In this document: one piece after another, positions 16,463 through 26,988 of the stretch
How positions within the stretch are numbered: the stretch's first letter is position 1
Layout of the letters: the number at the start of each line of letters is the position of its first letter
NCBI GenBank assembly: GCA_021807105.1
Contig: JAKAPL010000041.1
Span: 1 to 32,819 of the forward strand
Direction of reading: 5' to 3'
From: Myxococcales bacterium
Lineage (GTDB): Bacteria > Myxococcota > Myxococcia > Myxococcales > JAKAPL01
DNA: 32,819 bases
Made by a program: the position numbers and the translations under genes
The notes under the pieces: model-generated
Database searches by the model: none
The model's input: only the letters and a program-made list of their open reading frames with translations
What the model was told of the DNA's origin: nothing

Positions 16463-17349
16463 TCGCCCTCGCGCTCCTCCTCTTCGCGGCGGCGCCGCCC
16501 GCCGCCCCACCGCCCCCCGCGAGCCCCACGGAGCTTTTGCGCCAGGCCCGCGACAACTTCGCCTACGGAAGCTACCAGGCCGCGGCCACGATCGCCGATC
16601 GACTCGCCGGAGCGCGGCTGCTCGAGCGGCCCGCCGACCAGATCGAAGCCCTCCGCCTCCTCGGGCTCGCGCGCTTCTTCCTCGGCGACCCCGACCGCGC
16701 GCGCCAGGCGTTCGTGAACCTCCTCTCCCTCGATCCCGACTACCAGCTCGATCCGTTCTACGTCCCCCCGCAGGCCATCGCCTTCTTCGAGAAGATCCGG
16801 CGCGAGAACGAGGCGCTGCTCACCCCCATCCGCGAGAGACGCCGGGCCACCCAGGAGGCGCAGCGGCTGGAGGACGAGGCGCGGGCGAGACTCCTCGCCC
16901 AGACGACGCCGCCCCCGGCCGCCGCCCCCCGCGTCGTCCGCGAGCGGGTCGAGCGGCGCAGCCCGGCGGTCGCCCTCCTGCCGTTCGGCGCCGGCCAGTT
17001 CCAGAACGGGAACTCGTGGCTCGGCTTCACCCTGCTCGGCGCCGAGCTGGCCACCGCGGCGGCGAGCGTCGTCGCCTACGCCTGGATCGAGCAGCAGCGG
17101 CTGCCCGACGGCAACTTCCGGCCGCAGGACACGGCCGCCGTGGCGAACGTCCGCACGGCCCAGATCTCGACCGGCGCCCTCTTCTATGCCCTCTGGGCCT
17201 TCGGGATCGGCGAGGCGTTCTGGCACTTTTCGAGCACGGTGGTCGTCCCCGAGGGCAGGAGCGGGCCGGACGGCGAGAAGAGCCCCGTCCACGCCTCCCT
17301 CGACCCCCTCCCCGGCGGCGCCGCCGGGAGCCTCGCGGTGGAGTTCTGA
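16459..17349 (+). CDS. TPR-containing membrane protein
   Basis: The ATG overlaps the kinase stop by three bases; this start gives 296 residues and a signal-like N-terminus (MIALALLLFAAAPPA). Residues 24-95 form a TPR-like helical repeat (LLRQARDNFAYGSYQAAATI and ARFFLGDPDRARQAFVNLL). The YVPPQAIAFFEKIR segment and a charged coiled coil (110-147) follow. After a Pro/Ala/Arg linker, LLPFGAGQFQNGNSWLGF opens two hydrophobic stretches (about 186-209 and 236-258), a pattern common in envelope proteins of this bacterial group (DUF5683-like). It is probably a partner or output of the kinase encoded just upstream, since TPRs mediate protein contacts; this is inference. Membrane topology is not certain. 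Confidence 0.85.
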   Translation: MIALALLLFAAAPPAAPPPPASPTELLRQARDNFAYGSYQAAATIADRLAGARLLERPADQIEALRLLGLARFFLGDPDRARQAFVNLLSLDPDYQLDPFYVPPQAIAFFEKIRRENEALLTPIRERRRATQEAQRLEDEARARLLAQTTPPPAAAPRVVRERVERRSPAVALLPFGAGQFQNGNSWLGFTLLGAELATAAASVVAYAWIEQQRLPDGNFRPQDTAAVANVRTAQISTGALFYALWAFGIGEAFWHFSSTVVVPEGRSGPDGEKSPVHASLDPLPGGAAGSLAVEF

Positions 17350-17494
17350 TGCGCGCGCCGTGGCTCGGGATCTCCGAGGAGCGCGGGGAGGCAGGCACCG
17401 CCGTCGCGAGGCCCGCTCCTGCTCTCCGGTCCGCTCCGGAGCCGACATCTCGCGCGGCGCGCGGTCGCGAGTCCCGAACCGAAGGAGAGAACCC

Positions 17495-19309
17495 ATGCCC
17501 CGCCTCATGATCCAGCTCCCCGGCGCGCCGCTCCGGTCGCATCCCCTCGTCAAGACGCTCACGACCGTCGGCAGCGCCCCGGAGAACGACGTCGTCCTCC
17601 CCTTGCGCGGCGTCCCCGAATCGGCCCTCCACCTCGAGCTGCGCGGCGGCGAGGTGCGCCTCTTTAGCCACAGCGGCGCCGAGCTGACCGTCAACGGCGA
17701 GCGGCGCACGGAGGGCCCGCTCCCCGATCGCGCCGAGATCGCGCTGGGCGGCGCGACCCTCCGCCTCGAGCTCCTCGCGCCCGCGCCGGCCCCTGCTGGG
17801 GGGGACGCGCAGGCCACGCTCGATGCCCTCCTCGCCTTCTGCCGCAAGCTGACCCTCCGGCAGGACGTCCAGGTCGTGCTCGAGGATCTCCTGGACTCGG
17901 CCATCGCGCTCACCGACGCGGACAAGGGGTTCCTCATGCTCGTCGAGGACGACCGGATGGCCGTCCGGGTCGCCCGCAACGTCACCGGCGAGACGCCGAA
18001 CGCCTCGGCGCTCTCCGATTCGATCGTCGCCGCGGTCAGCGAGAGCGGGAGGCCGCTGCTCGTCCACGACGCCCTCCACGACGAGAAGTTCTCGCAGAGC
18101 GATTCGGTCGTGAACTTGAAGCTCTGCAGCGTCATGGCCGTCCCGCTGATCGAGCAGGGGACGCTGCTCGGCCTGCTCTACCTCGGCAACGACCGCGTCG
18201 CCCATCAGTTCGAGGAGCACGACCTCGTGGCGCTCGAGATCTTCGCCGCCCAGGCGGCGCTCATCGTCCGCGGCGCGCTCCTCTTGAAGACGCTGCGCCA
18301 CGACAGCGCCGAGCTGCGCCGCGAGCTCGAGCGGCAGCGCTACGGGGAGCTGATCGGCTCCTGCCCGGGGATGCAGGAGATCTTCCGGCGGATCGAGAAG
18401 GTCGCGGCGACCGACGTCTCGGTGCTCATCGGCGGCGAGACCGGCACGGGCAAGGAGGTCCTCGCCCGCGAGATCCACCGGCGCTCGGCCCGCGCGAAGG
18501 GGCCGTTCATCGCGGTCAACTGCGGGGCGATCCCCGAGAGCCTCCTGGAATCGGAGCTGTTCGGCCACGTCCGCGGCGCCTTCACCGGCGCGGTCGCGAC
18601 CCGCCAGGGCCGCTTCCAGGCCGCGGCCGGCGGCACGCTCTTCTTGGACGAGGTCGGCGACATGCCCCCCTCCCTCCAGGTGAAGATCCTGCGGGCCATC
18701 CAGGAGCGGGCCGTCGTCAAGGTCGGCGACACCCGGCCGGAGAACGTGGACATCCGGATCATCGCCGCGACCAACCGCGTCCTGGAGGACGAGGTCGCCG
18801 CGGGCCGCTTCCGCGAGGACCTCTTCTACCGGCTCAACGTCGTCAAGCTGATCGTGCCGCCCCTGCGCCAGCGTGGCGACGACGTGCTCGTGCTCGCGAA
18901 GCTCCTGCTCGACCGGATGGCCGCGGAGATGAAGCTCCCGGCGCGCGGCCTCGCGAAGGACGGGATCGAGGCGTTGCGCCGCCACACCTGGCCAGGGAAC
19001 GTGCGCGAGCTCGAGAACCGGCTCAAGAAGGCGCTCGTCCTCTCCGACCGGGCGAAGATCTCGGCCGAGGACCTCGACCTGACCGCGGGCTCGCTCACCC
19101 CGATCCTGCCGCTCGCCGACGCGAAGACGAAGTTCCAGCGGGAGTACATCGACTCCGCGCTCGCCCGCAACGGTGGCAACCGGACGAAGACGGCCCGCGA
19201 CCTCGGCGTCGACGCGCGGACGATCTTCCGCCACCTGGAGCGGCTGGAGGCGGAGAGGCAGGGGAGGACGCTGCCGAGGACCGAGGAGGACCGGGAGCTC
19301 GACGGGTAG
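17495..19309 (+). CDS. FHA-GAF sigma-54 transcription activator
   Basis: The frame opens earlier, but the ATG at 17495 has a strong site (GAAGGAGAG) and opens the FHA domain, giving 604 residues. Residues 5-95 form an FHA-like domain, which usually binds phosphothreonine. Residues 110-260 form a GAF domain (LEDLLDSAIALTDADKGFLM, ending VAHQFEEHDLVALEIFAAQA). The AAA+ core has Walker A GETGTGKE (314-321), GAFTGA (361-366), Walker B TLFLDEVGD (381-389) and WPGNVRELE (499-507). A Fis-type helix-turn-helix lies at about 560-585. Such proteins couple Ser/Thr kinase signals to sigma-54 promoters. The kinase is two genes upstream on the same strand; the 145-bp gap leaves room for a separate promoter. 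The FHA lacks its usual Arg (Gly26-Ser27) but keeps Ser43-x-x-His46 and Asn67-Gly68. Confidence 0.93.
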   Translation: MPRLMIQLPGAPLRSHPLVKTLTTVGSAPENDVVLPLRGVPESALHLELRGGEVRLFSHSGAELTVNGERRTEGPLPDRAEIALGGATLRLELLAPAPAPAGGDAQATLDALLAFCRKLTLRQDVQVVLEDLLDSAIALTDADKGFLMLVEDDRMAVRVARNVTGETPNASALSDSIVAAVSESGRPLLVHDALHDEKFSQSDSVVNLKLCSVMAVPLIEQGTLLGLLYLGNDRVAHQFEEHDLVALEIFAAQAALIVRGALLLKTLRHDSAELRRELERQRYGELIGSCPGMQEIFRRIEKVAATDVSVLIGGETGTGKEVLAREIHRRSARAKGPFIAVNCGAIPESLLESELFGHVRGAFTGAVATRQGRFQAAAGGTLFLDEVGDMPPSLQVKILRAIQERAVVKVGDTRPENVDIRIIAATNRVLEDEVAAGRFREDLFYRLNVVKLIVPPLRQRGDDVLVLAKLLLDRMAAEMKLPARGLAKDGIEALRRHTWPGNVRELENRLKKALVLSDRAKISAEDLDLTAGSLTPILPLADAKTKFQREYIDSALARNGGNRTKTARDLGVDARTIFRHLERLEAERQGRTLPRTEEDRELDG

Positions 19310-19415
19310 CCGATTCGGCGCGCGCCCTTCGGGGAGGCGGGAAGGGACGGATCCCCCGCTCAGCCCTTGCGCCGCGAAGCGACGGGTCCTGCGTCTGCCT
19401 GAAACGCCCCTCTCC

Positions 19416-19443
19416 TTGACACCGATGGCCGCCTCCCTATCAT
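19416..19443 (+). promoter_or_regulatory. Strong sigma-70 promoter of the aminotransferase gene
   Basis: TTGACA (19416-19421) is a perfect -35 box; TATCAT (19438-19443) matches the -10 consensus at five of six bases, with a 16-bp spacer. The predicted start near 19450 leaves a leader of about 25 bases. Confidence 0.65.
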
Positions 19444-19474
19444 CCCCTCGCTTCTCCCCTCCGCGGAGCCTTCC

Positions 19475-20623
19475 ATGCCCCTCAAGCACTACCTGCTCAC
19501 CCCTGGTCCCACGCCGGTGCCCGAGCGCGTGGCGCTCGCCATGGCCCAGCCCATCCCCCACCACCGCGCGCCGGCCTTCGAGGCGCTCTTCGCCGAGGTC
19601 CGCGAGGGGCTCAAGTGGATCTACGGGACCCAGCAGGACGTCCTGACCTTCGCCTGCTCCGGCACCGGCGCGATGGAGGGCGCGCTCGTGAACTTCCTCT
19701 CCCCCGGCGACGCGATCCTGACGATCAACGGCGGCAAGTTCGGCGAGCGCTGGGGGAAGATCGGCCGCGCGTACGGGCTCGCAGTGGAGGAGCTGAAGGT
19801 CGAGTGGGGGAGCGCGGTGGAGCCGCGGGCCGTCGAGGCCGCCCTGCGCGAGAACCCGAAGATCCAGGCGGTCTGCGTACAGGCGAGCGAGTCCTCGACC
19901 GGCGTCGCTCACCCGGTGCGCGAGATCGCCGCCGTCACCGCGAAGACCGGCGCGCTCTGCGTCGTGGACGCGGTCTCCGCGCTCGGCGCGATGGCGCTGC
20001 CGATGGACGAGTGGGGGATCGACGTGCTGCTCACCGGATCGCAGAAGGCGCTCATGCTCCCCCCCGGCCTCGCCTTCGCCGCCGCGAGCGAGAAGGCGTG
20101 GAGGCGGGCCGAGGGGGCGGGCCTGCCGCGCTTCTACTTCGACTGGCGGCGCGAGCGGGAGATGCAGCGGAAGAACCAGACGGCCTTCACGCCCGCGATC
20201 TCGCTCGTCCTGGGGCTCGCCGAGGTATTGCGCTGGATGAGGGAGATGACCCTGCCGGCGATCTACGCCCGCCACGACCGGCTCGCGCGCGCCGCGCGGG
20301 CCGCGATGGAGGCGATCGGCTGCGCGCTGTTCGCGAAGGCGCCGGTGGTCTCCCTCACCACGGTCCTCTCGCCGGGCGGGATCGACAGCGACAAGCTGGT
20401 GAAGACGCTCAAGACGAAGTACGGGGTGACCCTCGTCGGCGGTCAGGACGCGGCGAAGGGGAAGATCTTCCGCATCGCGCACCTCGGCTACTTCGACGAC
20501 CTCGACATCGTCGTCGCGGTGGCGGCGATCGAGCGCGCCCTCGCCGACCACGGTTGGAAACAGGAGCCGCTCGGCACGGGGGTGGGGGCGGCGATGAAGG
20601 TGATGGCGGAAGCGGCCGGGTAG
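19475..20623 (+). CDS. Class V aminotransferase (alanine-glyoxylate / serine-pyruvate type)
   Basis: This 382-residue PLP enzyme opens with LLTPGPTPVPERV, the typical start of the alanine-glyoxylate / serine-pyruvate / phosphoserine group of class V aminotransferases. The cofactor phosphate loop is SGTGAMEGA (62-70), Asp165 in VVDAVSALG contacts the pyridine nitrogen, and Lys191 in LLTGSQKALMLPPGL is the Schiff-base lysine. The C-terminal domain has RIAHLGYFDDLDI, common to the group. Length is normal. Relatives move amino groups between alanine or serine and glyoxylate or pyruvate, and in several bacteria stand in for SerC in serine synthesis; no serA lies next to it here, so the exact substrate is open. 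It has its own strong promoter and meets smc tail to tail with an 8-bp gap. Confidence 0.92.
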   Translation: MPLKHYLLTPGPTPVPERVALAMAQPIPHHRAPAFEALFAEVREGLKWIYGTQQDVLTFACSGTGAMEGALVNFLSPGDAILTINGGKFGERWGKIGRAYGLAVEELKVEWGSAVEPRAVEAALRENPKIQAVCVQASESSTGVAHPVREIAAVTAKTGALCVVDAVSALGAMALPMDEWGIDVLLTGSQKALMLPPGLAFAAASEKAWRRAEGAGLPRFYFDWRREREMQRKNQTAFTPAISLVLGLAEVLRWMREMTLPAIYARHDRLARAARAAMEAIGCALFAKAPVVSLTTVLSPGGIDSDKLVKTLKTKYGVTLVGGQDAAKGKIFRIAHLGYFDDLDIVVAVAAIERALADHGWKQEPLGTGVGAAMKVMAEAAG

Positions 20624-20635
20624 GCGCCCGCCTAC
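20620..20635. terminator. Perfect hairpin containing both convergent stop codons
   Basis: GTAGGC (20620-20625) pairs perfectly with GCCTAC (20630-20635) around GCCC. The TAG of the aminotransferase (20621-20623) and the TAG of smc on the other strand (20632-20634) sit at symmetric places in the two arms. There is no T tract. It may act as a weak bidirectional terminator. Confidence 0.4.
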
Positions 20636-23600
20636 GCCGCCGCGCCTTCCCTCCCCGCGAGCCGAACGCTCACGAGCTTGCTGCAGCCGGGCTCCTCCAT
20701 GGTCACGCCGTAGAGCGTGTCCGCGACCTCCATCGTCCGCTTGTTGTGGGTGATGATCACGAACTGCGAGATCCGGCTCATCTCGCGCACCAGGGCGTTG
20801 TAGCGGACGATGTTGTTCTCGTCGAGCGGCGCGTCCACCTCGTCGAGCATACAGAAGGGCGATGGCTTCACGAGGAAGATCGCGAAGACCAGGGAGATTG
20901 CGGTCAGGGCCTTCTCGCCGCCGGAGAGGAGCGCGATGGTCGAGAGCTTCTTGCCCGGCGGCTGCACGACGATGTCGACCCCCGCCTCCAGGACGTCCCC
21001 CCCGCCCTCGACGAGCGAGAGCTCCGCCTTCCCGCCGCCGAAGAGCCTGGGGAAGACCTGCGCGAACCGCTCGTTGACGAGGTCGAAGGTCTCGCGAAAG
21101 CGCCGCCGGCTCGTCCGGTTCATCCGGGCGATGGCCTCCCGCAAGCCCGCGAGGCTCTTCTCCAGATCCTCCTTCTGCGCGGAGAGGAAGGCGTGCCGCT
21201 CGGCGATCTCGCGGTGCTCCTCGACCGCGGTCAGGTTCACCTCGCCGATCCGGCCGATCGCCTCCTTCAGCTCGGCCATCCGGAGGGCCGCCTCGGGCCC
21301 CGGCGCAGGCACGGCGTGGAAGCGCGCGACCTCGCCGAGCAGATCCAGATCGTGCCGCTCGGCAATCGACCGGAGCAGGTGGTCGATCTCCAGCTCCTGC
21401 TCCTTCGCCCGGACCGTGAGGTCGGAGAGCTCCGCGCGCGCGGCCTCGGCATCCCCGCGCGCCTGCTCGAGCGCCGCCGCGAGCCCGGTGAGCCCGCGGT
21501 TCATCTCCTCCCGCGCGGCCGCCGCCCGCTCCCGCTCCTCCCGGACGCCCGCGAGCGCCGCCGCGAGCCGGGTCCCCTCCGCCCGGCAGGCCTCGGCCTG
21601 ATTCGCGAGGGCCTCGCCCCGCTCCCGCGCCTCCTCGCTCTCCCGCCCCGCGACCGCGATCCGTTCCCGCGCCGCCGCGAGCGCCCTCCCGGTCTCCTCC
21701 GCCCGCGCGGCGAGCGCCCTGCCGCGCTCGCGACCCGCCGCCGCGCGCGCCGCGAGCTCCGTCCTCTCGCCCGCGACCCGCTCGCGCCGGACGCGCGCCT
21801 CGGCGAGCCCCCGAGAGAGCTCCTCCTGCAGCGCCCGCCGCCGCGCCGCCTCCTCCTCGGCGGCCCGCCCCGTCTCGATCGCCGCGGCCCGCTCGCCGTC
21901 GAACGTCTCGATCCGCGCCGCCGCCTCCGCCCTCCCGGCCCCGAGCGCCTCGATCCGCTTCTCCCAGCGGCTGGCCTCCTCCCCGGCGGCCCGCACGTCC
22001 TCCTCGCGATGGGCGAGGCTCACCGCCTGCGCGTGCGTCCCCTCGGCGATACCATCCAGCTCGACCGAGAGCTGCCGGACGCGGGCGGAGAGCCGCTCCC
22101 TGCGGGCCGCCAGCTCCGCGAGCCGCGTCGCGAGAGACTTCTGCGCGGCGGAGAGCTCCCCCATCTCGCGCCGCCAGGAGAGATCCCCCGCGCCGCGCCC
22201 TTCGAGCGTCCCCCCGGCGAGTGCGCCCGAGGAGAAGAGGACCTCCCCGGCGAGGGTGACGAGGGTCGCGCCCGCCCCGGCCGCGAAGATCTCGTTCGCC
22301 GCGTCGAGATCCCGGACGACGAGGATCCCGGACAGGAGCCGCTCGGCCACGGACCGGTGCTCGGGCGCGGTGGTCACGAGGTCGAGCGCGGCGCCGACGA
22401 CGCCGGGATGGGAGACCCCCGGGCGCGGCGACGACGCGGGGAGAAGACCGTTCCCGAGCGACCCTCCCGGGGCCCCGGGCTCGATCGGGTCCAGGGGCAT
22501 CGGGTCCGGGAGCGGACCCGGACCGCCGTCCCCCCCGAGCGGCTCGAACGTCGCGCGGCCGGCCTCGCCCGCCGACAGGAAGCGGATCGCGGAGAGCGCC
22601 GCCTCGCGCCCCTCGACGACCACGTGCTGGAGCCGCTCGCCGAGGACCGCCTCGATCGCCTTCTCCACGGACGCGGGCACCGCCAGGATGTCCGCGACGA
22701 GCCCGAGCACGCCGGGCCTGCCCGACGTCCCGAGCACCGCGCGCACGCCCCGCTCGCACCCCTCGTGGTTCTTCGACAGCTCCGTGAGCGAGGCGAGCCG
22801 GGAGCGGACGGCCGCGGCCTCCTCGCGCGCGCTCGCCATGGCGCTCTCGGTCTCGGCCAGCTCCTTCGTCGTCTCGTCCATCGCGGCCTGGGCCTGCCCG
22901 CGGCGGGCGGTGAGGTCGAGGGTGAGCTGCCGCGCCTCGGCGAGCAGCCCCTCGTGCTCGCTCCCCGCCCGGCGCGCCTCCCGCAGCCGCGCCTCTGCCT
23001 CCTCGGCCTGCGCGGCCATCGCCTCGATCCGGGCGGAGAGCTCCTCCCGCCGCTTTCCGAGGCTGTCGGCGGCGCTCGCCGCGGCCGACGCGCGGGCCAT
23101 GGCCTGCGCCGCCGTCTTCGCCTCCTCGTCCATCCCGCGGCGGAGGTCCTCCTCCGCCCCCGCGAGCGCGGCCAGCTCCGTCTCGACCACGGCGAGCCGC
23201 GTCTCGTCGCCGGCGAGCGAGGCCGCGAGGGCCTCCCGCTCCGCGGCGAGGGCCGTGGCCATCCCCGAGAGCTCCTCCACCCGCGCCGCCGCCGCCTTCG
23301 CTTCCGCCGCGAGCGCCTCGCCCCGGGCGAAGAGCCGCTCCCGCTCACGGCCGGAAAACTCCGTCTCCTGCGCGAGCCGCGCCGCCTCCTTGTCCAGCTC
23401 GTGGGCCTTCGCCGAAAGCTCGGCGATCACGCCGTCCTCCCGCGCGAGCTCGCCACGGGCGCCCTCGATCCGCGCGCCGAGGGCCGCCGCGCGCGCGGCG
23501 GCCTCCTCCTCGCGCCCCGAGGCGGCCATCCGGGCGAGGCCCACGGCCGCCGAGGTCGCCTGGAGCTCCAGCCAGCGGCACGCCGCCGTGTGCAGATCGA

Positions 23601-24285
23601 TCTCGCGCTGCTCGGCCTTGAGCTTCTTGTAGCGCTCGGCCTTCTTCGCGGCCCGGGCGAGGCCGTCGAGCCGCTTCTGGAGCTCCGAGACCACGTCCGC
23701 GACCCGCAGGAGGTTCTGCTCGGTCGCCTCCATCTTCCGCTCGGCGGCGCGCCGGCGCGAGGCGTACCTCGTGATGCCCGCCGCCTCCTCGAGAATGGAC
23801 CGCCGGTCCTCCGGCCGGGCGTTGACGATGAGGCCGATCCGCCCCTGTTCGATGATCCCGTACGCGCGGGTGCCGACCCCGGTTCCGAGGAACAGCTCCG
23901 TCACGTCGAGCAGGCGGCAGGGGTTCTTGTTGATCGAGTAGTCGCTCTCGCCGGACGAGAAGAGGCGGCGCGCGACGGTGATCTCGGCGAAGCCGCGCCA
24001 GCGGGGGGGCAGCTCCTCGGGGCGATCGTTCTGGAGCGTGAGCGCGACCTCGGCCATCCCCCCCGGCGGCTGCCCGGCGGAGCCGCCGAAGACGACGTCG
24101 CCCATGGCCCGGCCGCGCAGTTGCTTCGCCGACTGCTCGCCCATGACCCAGCGGATGGCGTCGACGACGTTCGACTTGCCGCAGCCGTTGGGCCCGACGA
24201 TGGCGGTGATCCCGCCGTCGAAGAGGACGGTCGCCTTCTCGTTGAACGACTTGAAGCCGCAGATGTCGAGCCGAATCAGCCGCAT
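20632..24285 (-). CDS. smc: Chromosome segregation protein SMC
   Basis: The 1217-residue protein has full SMC length and order. The N-terminal head carries Walker A GPNGCGKSN (31-39) and the SINKNPCRLLDVTELFLGTG block. Two long coiled coils flank a hinge near residues 500-670 that includes GVLGLVADILAVPASVEKAI. The C-terminal head has the ABC signature LLSGGEKAL (1119-1127) and Walker B FCMLDEVDAP (1144-1153), then ITHNKRTMEVADTLYGVTME. It should form the condensin-like dimer that, with ScpA and ScpB (not in this window), organises and segregates the chromosome in the cytoplasm. The ATG has a GGGAG site. A TAGACT -10 box lies 34 bp upstream. Coiled coils are rich in Ala, Arg and Glu, as expected at this GC content. 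Confidence 0.96.
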   Translation of the reverse strand: MRLIRLDICGFKSFNEKATVLFDGGITAIVGPNGCGKSNVVDAIRWVMGEQSAKQLRGRAMGDVVFGGSAGQPPGGMAEVALTLQNDRPEELPPRWRGFAEITVARRLFSSGESDYSINKNPCRLLDVTELFLGTGVGTRAYGIIEQGRIGLIVNARPEDRRSILEEAAGITRYASRRRAAERKMEATEQNLLRVADVVSELQKRLDGLARAAKKAERYKKLKAEQREIDLHTAACRWLELQATSAAVGLARMAASGREEEAAARAAALGARIEGARGELAREDGVIAELSAKAHELDKEAARLAQETEFSGRERERLFARGEALAAEAKAAAARVEELSGMATALAAEREALAASLAGDETRLAVVETELAALAGAEEDLRRGMDEEAKTAAQAMARASAAASAADSLGKRREELSARIEAMAAQAEEAEARLREARRAGSEHEGLLAEARQLTLDLTARRGQAQAAMDETTKELAETESAMASAREEAAAVRSRLASLTELSKNHEGCERGVRAVLGTSGRPGVLGLVADILAVPASVEKAIEAVLGERLQHVVVEGREAALSAIRFLSAGEAGRATFEPLGGDGGPGPLPDPMPLDPIEPGAPGGSLGNGLLPASSPRPGVSHPGVVGAALDLVTTAPEHRSVAERLLSGILVVRDLDAANEIFAAGAGATLVTLAGEVLFSSGALAGGTLEGRGAGDLSWRREMGELSAAQKSLATRLAELAARRERLSARVRQLSVELDGIAEGTHAQAVSLAHREEDVRAAGEEASRWEKRIEALGAGRAEAAARIETFDGERAAAIETGRAAEEEAARRRALQEELSRGLAEARVRRERVAGERTELAARAAAGRERGRALAARAEETGRALAAARERIAVAGRESEEARERGEALANQAEACRAEGTRLAAALAGVREERERAAAAREEMNRGLTGLAAALEQARGDAEAARAELSDLTVRAKEQELEIDHLLRSIAERHDLDLLGEVARFHAVPAPGPEAALRMAELKEAIGRIGEVNLTAVEEHREIAERHAFLSAQKEDLEKSLAGLREAIARMNRTSRRRFRETFDLVNERFAQVFPRLFGGGKAELSLVEGGGDVLEAGVDIVVQPPGKKLSTIALLSGGEKALTAISLVFAIFLVKPSPFCMLDEVDAPLDENNIVRYNALVREMSRISQFVIITHNKRTMEVADTLYGVTMEEPGCSKLVSVRLAGREGAAA

Positions 24286-24318
24286 GACGCTCCCGGAGGG
24301 TGGACCCGCGAAGCGATC

Positions 24319-24324
24319 AGTCTA
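24319..24324 (-). promoter_or_regulatory. Possible -10 element of smc
   Basis: On the minus strand this reads TAGACT, preceded by GCGG, as in the kinase promoter (CCGG then TAGACT). No good -35 box stands 16-18 bp upstream, so it is weak alone. The predicted start near 24312 would leave a leader of about 27 bases. Confidence 0.3.
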
Positions 24325-24477
24325 CCGCGCGCCCCTGACATCGCGCCCAGCCCCATCCCTCCTGTCCGCCGAGAGGACGGACGCGAGCCGGCGCGGCCCG
24401 GCGCCCCCAATCGCCCGTCGTCTTCGGCAGGAGCGTCCCCGGAAGCCGTGAACGGCTCTCCCGGGCCGCGCGCGCCG

Positions 24478-26784
<2,307 letters not shown>

Positions 26785-26928
26785 ACGGGAGCTGATTGTG
26801 ACCCAACGCGGCCTCTCGCGCCACCCCCCGGCGGGCCGGCCGGGCCCTCTCTTCTCTTTTTATTTCCCCCCCCCGCGTTCCCCGAACAATCCCCCTCCTC
26901 GGAGGGACGCGCAGGCCCGCGCAAGGCA

Positions 26929-26960
26929 CGGGCGGCCCGATCGCGAGATCGGACCGCCCG
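26929..26960 (-). terminator. Terminator hairpin of the beta-propeller gene
   Basis: Two 14-base arms, 26929-26942 and 26947-26960, pair around a GCGA tetraloop. The single mismatch on the plus strand (C-A) becomes a G-U pair on the minus-strand RNA, so the stem is fully paired only for transcripts in the direction of the beta-propeller gene. It starts 28 bp past that gene's stop. No T tract follows. Confidence 0.65.
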
Positions 26961-26988
26961 GCCCCCCGACCGCGTCTCTGGCCGGTGG

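Noticed and set aside
17221-17236. TGGCAC with GC ten bases after GG, upstream of the FHA activator.
   Set aside because: The -12 half (GAGCA) lacks the TT, and the site lies within the coding end of the TPR gene, about 260 bp before the ATG.
26835-26865. GC-rich inverted repeat followed by a T-rich tract, like a plus-strand terminator.
   Set aside because: No plus-strand gene lies upstream for several kilobases. The AT-rich tract more likely belongs to the clpA upstream region on the other strand.
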